Of a stretch of DNA of 64,000 bases, positions 57,376 to 64,000 are shown one piece after another. Every line of letters begins with the position of its first letter. Position 1 is the first letter of the stretch. This stretch comes from Blastococcus aurantiacus. Lineage in GTDB: Bacteria; Actinomycetota; Actinomycetes; Mycobacteriales; Geodermatophilaceae. Location of the stretch: NCBI RefSeq assembly GCF_900102425.1, contig NZ_FNBT01000001.1, positions 310,001 through 374,000 on the forward strand, written 5' to 3'. Under the pieces are notes generated by a model. The model was not told the origin of the DNA and searched no databases. It saw only the letters and a program-made list of their open reading frames with translations. Made by a program: the position numbers and the translations under genes.

Positions 57376-57426
57376 GGGCACCCCTGCACGGTAGCGAGTG
57401 GCCTCCCGGCGACCCGACCGGCCTCC

Positions 57427-58623
57427 TCAGACCTGGAGCGAGAAGACCGGGAAGAGCTGCATCTTCCAGCCGGCGGCGACCAGCAGCGCGGCGGCGGGGA
57501 GGAGCAGCAGCGCCCGTCGCCGGTCCTGGCCGGCTCCCGCACCGGACGGCGGGGTGAGCAGGACCAGTGCGGCCAGGCCACCCATGGTCGCCAGGGCCCA
57601 CCACCGGCGGTGGTCGATGCCCGCGCAGGACAGCAGGCCCGCGACCACCACCGCCGAGGAGAGGACCGCGACGAACCGGCGGTCCCGCAGCGCGCCGCCC
57701 ATCAGCTGCCAGACCAGGCCGAGTGTCAGGGCGGCGACACCGCCCCACATCAGCGTCGTCGCGACCACGGTCAGCGGGTCGAGCAACGAGTAGTAGGCGG
57801 TGAGGTTGTCGAGGAACCCGTAGCGCAGGCGCAGCACCGACGTGTGGTCCGGCACCAGCGCGCCGGGCGGCGGGACCCCGGCGGCCGCCGCCTCCGCGGT
57901 GGCCCGGTCCACCGCCGCCGCCCGAGCGGGCCGCACCGCGCTCAGCAGCGCCACCGCGGCGGCAGGGATCAGTGCCGCACCCGTCGCGAGCACCCGGGCA
58001 CGCCGCGACGGGACGCAGCGGGCCAGCGCGAGGACGGCGACCGGGGCGACCACCAGCAGGAGGAACTCCTGGGTCGCCGTAGCGACCCCGCACAGCGCGG
58101 CCACCAGCCCGACCGCGAGCGGTACCGGCAGCCGGCGCCACGGCAGGCAGGCCAGCAGCGCCAGGACGGCGAGCCCCACCGAGTCCGGCCGGCCCAGGTC
58201 GCGCACCGGCAGGGACAGGGTGAGCGGCGAGACGACGACCGCCGCCGCCACCGCGATCCCGCCGGACACCGACCCGGCCCGGCGGCCGAGGGCGACGGCG
58301 AGCGCGAGCACGCCGGCCACCGCGGCCAGAGCCAGCACGGTGGCGGCCAGGACGGCCTCCCCGCGGTCGGGCGGGCGTCCGAGCACCCAGCGCAGCAGCT
58401 GACCGGGCAGCCCGCGCCGGACGAAGCCGTCGCCGTAGTCCAGCCAGTACTGCGGGAAAACGTAGGGCGTCAGCGGGAACGGGCGGTCCAGGCGATCGAC
58501 CAGGTACCACGCGGCGCGGGCGAGGACGACCAGTGCACCCGCTGCCAGCAGCGCGGCGGTGAGCACGCGCGCCACGGCGGGCGCGGTGCGGGCCCGGGTG
58601 ACGTCTGCGACGGGCGCCGTCAT
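57427..58623 (-). CDS. Polytopic membrane protein (GT-C-like?)
   Basis: 398 residues with about ten membrane helices. An extracytoplasmic-looking first loop, RPFPLTPYVFPQYWLDYGDG, FVRRGLPGQLLRWVLG, precedes alternating helices and Arg-rich loops. No catalytic motif is certain; the architecture resembles GT-C glycosyltransferases or EpsG-like proteins. Its ATG overlaps the stop of the RNA methyltransferase gene (ATGA), so it is translationally coupled, although no functional link is obvious. Confidence 0.65.
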   Translation of the reverse strand: MTAPVADVTRARTAPAVARVLTAALLAAGALVVLARAAWYLVDRLDRPFPLTPYVFPQYWLDYGDGFVRRGLPGQLLRWVLGRPPDRGEAVLAATVLALAAVAGVLALAVALGRRAGSVSGGIAVAAAVVVSPLTLSLPVRDLGRPDSVGLAVLALLACLPWRRLPVPLAVGLVAALCGVATATQEFLLLVVAPVAVLALARCVPSRRARVLATGAALIPAAAVALLSAVRPARAAAVDRATAEAAAAGVPPPGALVPDHTSVLRLRYGFLDNLTAYYSLLDPLTVVATTLMWGGVAALTLGLVWQLMGGALRDRRFVAVLSSAVVVAGLLSCAGIDHRRWWALATMGGLAALVLLTPPSGAGAGQDRRRALLLLPAAALLVAAGWKMQLFPVFSLQV

Positions 58624-60005
58624 CCTCCGGACGGGGCCGGTCCGGCCGGGACCAGCAGGGCGACGCACTCCACGTGCTGGGTCATGGGGAAGGCGTCGAA
58701 GCCGCGGAGGCCGGCCAGCCGGTAGCCGGCCTCGCCGAACGCGGCCACGTCCCGGGCCAGCGCCGCCGGGTCGCAGGCCACGTAGACGACGGCGCGCGCA
58801 CCCGTGCCGGCCAGCAGCCGGCTCACCGCCTGCCCGGCACCGGCCCGTGGCGGGTCCAGGACGACGACGTCCGGCGGGCCGCCCAGCTCCTCGAGCAGCT
58901 CGCGCAGCCCCTCGGCATCGACGTCGCCCTGCCAGACCTCGGCGTGCGGCAGGTCGGCGAGGTTCGCGTCCGCGGCGGCGCAGGCGGCTGCGTCGGACTC
59001 GACGCACACCACCCGGCCGGTCTCTCCCACCGTCGGCGCCAGCGCGCCGCCGAACAGACCGGCACCGGCATACAGGTCCAGCACGGTCTCCCCGGGACGG
59101 ACGGCGGCGAACTCCGCGACCGCCCCGACGAGGGCGTCCGCGGCGGCGGGGTGCACCTGCCAGAAACCGGTGCCCTCGACCTCCCAGTCCCGCCCGCCCG
59201 CGCGCCGTTCCGCCCGGGTGACCGGCTCCTCGGGCAGCTCGCCGCCGGGGCGCACCACGCGGCTCGACGTCGGCCGCCCGGTGCGGTCCAGCCGGCTCGT
59301 GGTCACCGCGCCCGCGGAGTCGATCGAGACGTCGACGGCGCCGGCGCCAGGCCACGACCGGCCCAGCACGGCCTGCGCAGCCGGCTCCACCGTGATCGGG
59401 CAGTCGTCGAGGACGACGACGTCGTGCGAGCGGTGCCGGCGCAGACCGGGCGCGCCGTTCCGGTCGACGGCGAAGCGGGCACGGGAGCGCCAGCGCAGCG
59501 GTCCGCCCGGGAGCTCCTCCACGACCACCGCGACGTCGTCGAGCCCGGCGAGGCGGGCCAACTGCTCCCGGACCACCGCGGCCTTGAGCCGGCGCTGCTC
59601 GGCGGGGTCGACGTGCTGCCAGTCGCAGCCGCCGCACCTGCCGGGCCCGCTGTAGGGGCAGGGCCGCTCCACGCGGGCCGGCGACGCCTCCAGCACCTCG
59701 ATCGCGTCGGCCCGGCAGAAGCCGGGATGGCGGTCCTCGGTCACCCGTACCAGGACGCGCTCATCGGGCAGGCTGTGCCGGACGAAGACGACCCGCCCCT
59801 CGTGCCGGGCCACGCAGTGGCCGCCGTGCGCCACGGGCCCGACCGTCACCTCGAACTCGGTGCCGACCCAACCCAGGCCTTTCGGCCCCGCCGCAGGGTC
59901 CCGCCGCGAGCCCGTGCGGCCCCGTCCGGAGGCTCGCTCCGAGCCTGCGAGGGGTGAGGGGGACGGGGTCCTTCTCGGGGGGCGGCGGGGTCCTTTCTCA
60001 GCCAT
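58620..60005 (-). CDS. TRAM-domain class I RNA methyltransferase (TrmA/RlmD type)
   Basis: 461 residues. The TRAM domain follows an Arg/Pro-rich leader: FEVTVGPVAHGGHCVARHEG, RVVFVRHSLPDERVLVRVTE. An iron-sulfur-type Cys cluster is seen in CPYSGPGRCGGCDW. The SAM domain has GETVLDLYAGAGLFGGALAP, VVVLDPPRAGAG and VYVACDPAALARD, where Cys is the 5-methyluridine nucleophile. It would methylate U in rRNA or tRNA. The ATG overlaps the permease stop by 8 nt; a GTG at residue 47 (VGTEFEVTV) is an alternative start without the disordered leader. Confidence 0.92.
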   Translation of the reverse strand: MAEKGPRRPPRRTPSPSPLAGSERASGRGRTGSRRDPAAGPKGLGWVGTEFEVTVGPVAHGGHCVARHEGRVVFVRHSLPDERVLVRVTEDRHPGFCRADAIEVLEASPARVERPCPYSGPGRCGGCDWQHVDPAEQRRLKAAVVREQLARLAGLDDVAVVVEELPGGPLRWRSRARFAVDRNGAPGLRRHRSHDVVVLDDCPITVEPAAQAVLGRSWPGAGAVDVSIDSAGAVTTSRLDRTGRPTSSRVVRPGGELPEEPVTRAERRAGGRDWEVEGTGFWQVHPAAADALVGAVAEFAAVRPGETVLDLYAGAGLFGGALAPTVGETGRVVCVESDAAACAAADANLADLPHAEVWQGDVDAEGLRELLEELGGPPDVVVLDPPRAGAGQAVSRLLAGTGARAVVYVACDPAALARDVAAFGEAGYRLAGLRGFDAFPMTQHVECVALLVPAGPAPSGG

Positions 60006-62025
60006 AGGGCGTCACGTCGGCGTCGTCGGTCATCCCGCGCCGGAGGTCCCCCGGCGCGGGACCGTCGCCGACGTCCCGGCCCACGGAGCTCTCCAGCTGC
60101 CACGGCACGGTCGTGATCATCACGCCCGGCTGGAACTGGAGCCGGGCCCGGAGCCGCAGCGCGCTCTGGTTGTGCAGGACGTTCTCCCACCAGTGGCCGA
60201 CGACGTACTGCGGGACGAAGACGACGACCAGCTCGCGCGGGCTGCCCCGGCGGATGTTCTTGACGAAGTCGACCACCGGCCGGGTGATCTCGCGGTACGG
60301 CGACTCGACGACGGTCAGCGGCACGGGGATGTCGAACTTGTCCCAGTCCAGCTGCAGCTGGCGGGTCTCGGCGTCGTCGACGTTGACCGTCAGCGCGGTG
60401 AGCGCGTCGGGGCGGGTGGCGCGGGCGAAGGCGAGCGCGCGCAGCGTCGGCTTGTGCACCTTGGAGACCAGGACGACGGCGTGCACCTTGCTGGGCAGCA
60501 TGCGGGAGTCGCTGTCGGGGACGAGCTGGTCGGAGACGTGCGAGTAGTGCTTGTTGATGGACCGCATCAGCACGAAGAGGATCGGCATCGCCACGAGCAC
60601 CAGCCAGGCACCGTGGGTGAACTTGGTGACCACGATGATCACCAGGACCGTGGTGGTGAGGGTCCCGCCCACGGTGTTGATGATCTGCGAGCGGCGCATG
60701 CCGCGCCGTACCGCGACGTCCGAGGTCGCCCGCATCTCGCGGTTCCAGTGCCGCACCATGCCCCACTGGCCGATGCTGAAGCTGGTGAAGACGCCGATGA
60801 TGTAGAGCTGGATGAGCCGGGAGACGTCGGCGTCGAAGGCGACGATGAGCAGGATCGCGAACCCGGCCAGCAGCAGGATGCCGTTGCTGAACACCAGCTT
60901 GTCGCCGCGGGTGTGCAGCTGCCGGGGCATGAAGCGGTCCTGCGCGAGCACCGAGCCCAGCAGCGGGAAGCCGTTGAACGCGGTGTTCGCCGCGAGGATG
61001 AGGACCAGCGCCGTGGCGGCCTGGATGCCGAAGAAGCCGATCGACGTGTCGCCGCCGAAGACGGCCGCGGCGATCTGCGCGATGACCGTGCGCTGCGGCT
61101 CGGTCCCGCAGTTCGCGAAGCCCTCGAGGTCGCAGGGGTGCTCGACGTACTTGACGTCCGACAGCAGGGCCAGGGCGGTCACCCCGGCGAACATGGACGC
61201 CGCGACGCCGCCCATCAGGGCCAGCGTGGTGGCGGCGTTGCGGCTCTTCGGCGGCTTGAACGCCGGGACGCCGTTGGCGATGGCCTCGACGCCGGTCAGC
61301 GCGGTGCACCCGGAGGCGAAGGCGCGGAGCGCGAAGAACAGCAGGGCCAGGCCGGCCATGTTCGTGTGCTCGGGCTCCGGGGTGATCGAGTAGCCGGCCG
61401 TCTCGGAGACCAGCCCCTCGTCGCTGAACCACCAGCGGATCAGCCCGGTCACGATCATGATCCCGATGCCGGTGATGAACAGGTACGTCGGGGCGGCGAA
61501 GGCCTTGCCGGACTCGCGCAGGCCGCGCAGGTTGGCCGCCGCCAGCAGCGCCACCAGGCCGACGGCGATGAGCACCCGGTGCTCGTCGAGCGACGGGAAC
61601 GCCGAGATGATGTTGTCCGTGCCCGCCGAGACCGACACCGCCACGGTCAGCACGTAGTCGACGAGCAGTGCGCTGGCGACGACCAGCGCCGCGAACTGCC
61701 CGTGGTTCTTCATCGCGACCTCGTAGTCGCCGCCACCCGAGGGGTAGGCGTGGACCACCTGCCGGTAGCTGAGGACGACGGTGCCCAGCAGCAGCACGAC
61801 GCCCACGGCCAGCCACGGCGCCAGGTACAGGACCGCCGTCCCCGCCAGGGTCAGGACGATGAGGATCTCCTGGGTGGCGTAGGCCACCGAGGAGAGCGGG
61901 TCGCTGGCGAAGATGGGCAGCGCGTACCGCTTGGGCAGCAGGGACTCGCCGAGGCGGTCGCTGGGCACGGCGCGGCCCAGGACCAGCCGTTTGGGGAGAT
62001 GTCCGAGGTCGGACAGCGTGGGCAC
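59998..62025 (-). CDS. APC-superfamily permease, KimA-like (potassium/amino acid transporter)
   Basis: 675 residues. About twelve membrane helices begin with FASDPLSSVAYATQEILIVL, then SYRQVVHAYPSGGGDYEVAM, SAGTDNIISAFPSL and CTALTGVEAIANGVPAFKPP. A 170-residue cytoplasmic tail (SKVHAVVLVSKVHKPTLRAL...) follows. This layout matches KimA/YdaO-type K+:H+ symporters and related actinobacterial permeases. K+ transport is inferred from that likeness and the divergent TrkA pair. GTG 62025 lies 7 nt after TACCAT (62038-62033), predicting a leaderless transcript. No c-di-AMP riboswitch is seen here. Confidence 0.88.
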   Translation of the reverse strand: MPTLSDLGHLPKRLVLGRAVPSDRLGESLLPKRYALPIFASDPLSSVAYATQEILIVLTLAGTAVLYLAPWLAVGVVLLLGTVVLSYRQVVHAYPSGGGDYEVAMKNHGQFAALVVASALLVDYVLTVAVSVSAGTDNIISAFPSLDEHRVLIAVGLVALLAAANLRGLRESGKAFAAPTYLFITGIGIMIVTGLIRWWFSDEGLVSETAGYSITPEPEHTNMAGLALLFFALRAFASGCTALTGVEAIANGVPAFKPPKSRNAATTLALMGGVAASMFAGVTALALLSDVKYVEHPCDLEGFANCGTEPQRTVIAQIAAAVFGGDTSIGFFGIQAATALVLILAANTAFNGFPLLGSVLAQDRFMPRQLHTRGDKLVFSNGILLLAGFAILLIVAFDADVSRLIQLYIIGVFTSFSIGQWGMVRHWNREMRATSDVAVRRGMRRSQIINTVGGTLTTTVLVIIVVTKFTHGAWLVLVAMPILFVLMRSINKHYSHVSDQLVPDSDSRMLPSKVHAVVLVSKVHKPTLRALAFARATRPDALTALTVNVDDAETRQLQLDWDKFDIPVPLTVVESPYREITRPVVDFVKNIRRGSPRELVVVFVPQYVVGHWWENVLHNQSALRLRARLQFQPGVMITTVPWQLESSVGRDVGDGPAPGDLRRGMTDDADVTPYG

Positions 62026-62196
62026 GGCGGCGATGGTACGGAGCGCGGGGTGCCGATGGCCGCCGCCGGACTGTTCTCCTGCTCACGCGGGTGACGTGCC
62101 GGTTCCGGCCCGGGCGGCGGCCGTCACGGGTGTAGCTTCGCGCCGGATGCGCGGGCGGGTCGGCCGCCGGCGCGACGAGTCCGTGGGAGCCCTTTC
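62026..62196. promoter_or_regulatory. Divergent promoter region (KimA-like / TrkA)
   Basis: 171 nt. Minus-strand -10 TACCAT at 62038-62033. On the plus strand a TAGCTT near 62132 could be a -10 for the trkA pair. No riboswitch-like structure was recognised. Confidence 0.4.
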
Positions 62197-62865
62197 GTGC
62201 ACGTGGTCGTCATGGGTTGCGGGCGGGTCGGTTCCGCCGTCGCCCGCCGGCTCGAACAGGTCGGTCACAGCGTCGCGGTGATCGACCAGGACCCCGCAGC
62301 CTTCCGCCGGCTGGGGCCGGACTTCGGCGGCCGGCAGGTCACCGGTCTGGGCTTCGACCGCCAGACCCTGCTGGACGCCGGCATCGACTCCGCCGGCGCC
62401 TTCGCCGCGGTCAGCAGCGGTGACAACTCGAACATCATCAGCGCCCGCGTGGCCCGCGAGACGTTCGGCGTCCAGCACGTCGTGGCCCGCATCTACGACT
62501 CCAAGCGGGCCGAGGTCTACGAGCGCATGGGCATCCCGAGCGTGGCCACCGTGCCCTGGACGGTGAACCGGCTCATCCGGGAACTGCTGTCGGTCAAGGT
62601 CAGCGAGCTGTGGCGCGAGCCCACCGGGAAGGTCTCGCTCATGCGCGTGACGGTCACCGAGACCTGGGTGGGCCGCCGGCTGGCGGACCTCGAGGCGGCC
62701 TCCGGTGCGCGGGCCGCGTGGCTGGTCCGCTTCGGCGAGTCCCAGCTGCCCACCCCCACGACGATCCTGCAGGACGGCGACCAGCTGGTCGTCGCCGTCA
62801 CCGACGAGATCACCGCCCGAGTCCACGACGTCGTCGAGCGCGGCACCCAGGAGGGTGGGCACTGA
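62197..62865 (+). CDS. TrkA family potassium uptake regulatory protein (CeoB-like)
   Basis: 222 residues. An RCK_N domain binds NAD(H)/nucleotide: MHVVVMGCGRVGSAVARRLE, VAVIDQDPAAFRRL, AGAFAAVSSGDNSNIISARV. An RCK_C domain follows (ETWVGRRLADLEAASGARAA ... ILQDGDQLVVAVTDE). TrkA subunits gate K+ channels or Trk/Ktr transporters, and their RCK_C domain can bind c-di-AMP in other bacteria. The stop overlaps the next trkA start (TGATG), so the pair is made in equal amounts. Confidence 0.93.
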   Translation: MHVVVMGCGRVGSAVARRLEQVGHSVAVIDQDPAAFRRLGPDFGGRQVTGLGFDRQTLLDAGIDSAGAFAAVSSGDNSNIISARVARETFGVQHVVARIYDSKRAEVYERMGIPSVATVPWTVNRLIRELLSVKVSELWREPTGKVSLMRVTVTETWVGRRLADLEAASGARAAWLVRFGESQLPTPTTILQDGDQLVVAVTDEITARVHDVVERGTQEGGH

Positions 62866-63539
62866 TGCGCGTCGCCATCGTGGGCGCCGGCGCCGTCGGC
62901 CGCTCCATCGCCGGCGAGCTGCTCGGCAACGGGCACACCGTCATGCTGATCGAGAAGGACCCCCGCAAGGTGCGCACCAAGTCGGTGCCCGGAGCCGAGT
63001 GGGTGCAGGCCGACGCGTGCGAGGTCTCCTCCCTCGAGGAGGCGCAGCTGGCCACCTGCGACGTCGTCGTGGCGGCCACCGGCGACGACAAGGCCAACCT
63101 CGTCGTCTCCCTGCTGGCCAAGACCGAGTTCGCCGTCAACCGCGTCGTCGCCCGCGTGAAGGACCCGCGCAACGAGTGGCTCTACACCGAGGCCTGGGGC
63201 GTCGACGTCGCCGTCTCCACCCCGCGGGTGCTCGCCGCGCTCGTCGAGGAGGCGGTCACCGTCGGCGACGTCGTCCGGCTGATGAGCTTCCGCAAGGGAG
63301 CCGCCAACCTGGTCGAGATCACCCTCGCCGAGGACACCCCCTGGGTGGGCCGGGCGCTGCGGGAGGTCCCCCTGCCCCGCGAGACGGTGCTGACCGCGAT
63401 CCTGCGCGGCGAGCGGGTGATCACGCCGTCCCCGGACGAGCCGCTGGAGGCCGGGGACGAGCTGCTGTTCATCACCCACGGCGACGTGGAGGACGACCTC
63501 AAGGCCGTGCTCGCCCCCGCGGGCGGCGCGGGGATCTGA
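62865..63539 (+). CDS. TrkA family potassium uptake regulatory protein (CeoC-like)
   Basis: 224 residues, a paralog of the preceding protein. RCK_N: MRVAIVGAGAVGRSIAGELL, VMLIEKDPRKVRTK, CDVVVAATGDDKANLVVSLL. RCK_C: ITLAEDTPWVGRALREVPLP, PLEAGDELLFITHGDVEDD. It probably forms a heteromer with the upstream subunit. AGGAGG sits upstream within the previous gene. The transporter they gate may be the divergent KimA-like permease or a Trk channel elsewhere. Confidence 0.93.
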   Translation: MRVAIVGAGAVGRSIAGELLGNGHTVMLIEKDPRKVRTKSVPGAEWVQADACEVSSLEEAQLATCDVVVAATGDDKANLVVSLLAKTEFAVNRVVARVKDPRNEWLYTEAWGVDVAVSTPRVLAALVEEAVTVGDVVRLMSFRKGAANLVEITLAEDTPWVGRALREVPLPRETVLTAILRGERVITPSPDEPLEAGDELLFITHGDVEDDLKAVLAPAGGAGI

Positions 63540-63548
63540 CGCCGGGCG

Positions 63549-64000
63549 TCAGTCCGTGGGGCGCTCGTCCGGCTCCCCGGCCGGCGCGCCCGCCGCGCGG
63601 TGGCGGTGCAGGCGGGAGACCACCCACAGCGTCACCGCGACCTCCACGGCGGTGACCGGGACCCCGAGCAGCAGCGACACGATGCCCAGGTCGGTGGCGT
63701 CGCTGTCCTTGCTGCCCAGGTAGAGGTACCCCTGGACCCCGGCGCGCACGAGGAACACGGCGGCCCACAGCACCGTCAGCCAGCCGTATGCCCGCACCAG
63801 CCGCGGGTCCTCGCGCCAGGGCAGCTCCGGATCCGGGTCCGGCAGGGCCCGTCCGGTCGCCGGGTCGCGCTCGGTGCGGTGCGCGACGACGCGGGTGGCA
63901 TCGACCCGGCCGCGCCATCCGGGGAACCCCGCCCCCGGAGCGGCCATGGCACCGAGGTGGCTGGGCGAGAGGAACTCGGCGACGACGCCGACCAGGGGAC
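63549..64000 (-). CDS. DUF3159 domain-containing membrane protein, N-terminus cut by window edge
   Basis: The 150 C-terminal residues are visible and the frame stays open to the edge (PLVGVVAEFLSPSHLGAM...). Segments LVRAYGWLTVLWAAVFLVRA and VSLLLGVPVTAVEVAVTLWV are the last two membrane helices of DUF3159 proteins, polytopic actinobacterial proteins of unknown function usually next to the TrkA/KimA genes. The in-frame ATG at 63947 is not the real start, because family-like sequence continues upstream of it. It converges with trkA, 9 nt apart. Confidence 0.8.
   Translation of the reverse strand, partial: PLVGVVAEFLSPSHLGAMAAPGAGFPGWRGRVDATRVVAHRTERDPATGRALPDPDPELPWREDPRLVRAYGWLTVLWAAVFLVRAGVQGYLYLGSKDSDATDLGIVSLLLGVPVTAVEVAVTLWVVSRLHRHRAAGAPAGEPDERPTD

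Overview
High-GC, gene-dense actinobacterial chromosome. Nearly all third codon positions are G or C, GTG starts are common, and many starts look leaderless, with a TANNNT-like -10 box 6-8 nt before the start codon. Gene content fits the Geodermatophilaceae or a close relative (Blastococcus, Geodermatophilus, Modestobacter): two TerC proteins, GAF-ANTAR proteins, LigC and a stand-alone LigD polymerase, the hemE-hemG-hemQ heme route, and the DUF3000-rnd-dxs gene order. The genus is an inference; no 16S gene is present.

Layout: (1) 1-9.65 kb, minus strand: partial S9 peptidase, MFS transporter, two terC paralogs each behind a yybP-ykoY (Mn2+) riboswitch with a MarR gene between them, an alpha/beta-hydrolase-domain protein, and uvrB behind a PafBC/RecA-independent type promoter. 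(2) 10-25 kb, mostly plus strand: glycogen-to-trehalose genes glgX-treY and treZ, separated by a MOSC protein, a DUF402 protein, a methyltransferase and a resuscitation-promoting factor under a ydaO-type c-di-AMP riboswitch; then a RibD-like reductase, Nudix hydrolase, ATP-dependent DNA ligase, lipoprotein hydrolase and LigD-type polymerase. (3) 25.1-37 kb: an accessory-looking block starting at a broken tyrosine integrase. It carries GAF-ANTAR proteins, a Crp/Fnr regulator, a STAS protein, two SpoIIE-type PP2C phosphatases, an RsbW-like ATPase, a MEDS-ATPase sensor and a PilZ protein, together with decayed genes. It reads as a partner-switching/RNA-antitermination signalling island with no sigma factor in view. 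(4) 37-49 kb: cold-shock protein, two-component system, msrB, heme genes hemQ, hemG and hemE, DUF3000 and RNase D. (5) 49.4-56.2 kb: dxs with a possible coupled 19-residue ORF, then a sugar ABC transporter divergent from a ROK regulator across a dyad-rich operator region. (6) 56.3-64 kb: small conserved genes, a membrane protein, a TRAM-type RNA methyltransferase, a KimA/APC-type permease and divergent tandem TrkA subunits (potassium homeostasis), and a DUF3159 gene cut by the window edge.

Common themes are metal, ion and osmotic homeostasis (Mn2+ riboswitches with TerC, c-di-AMP riboswitch with Rpf, K+ uptake, trehalose), DNA repair (uvrB, ligC, LigD-Pol) and stress signalling, which suit a desiccation- and radiation-exposed soil or rock actinobacterium. 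Functional calls rest on motif recognition by eye; no database search was run.
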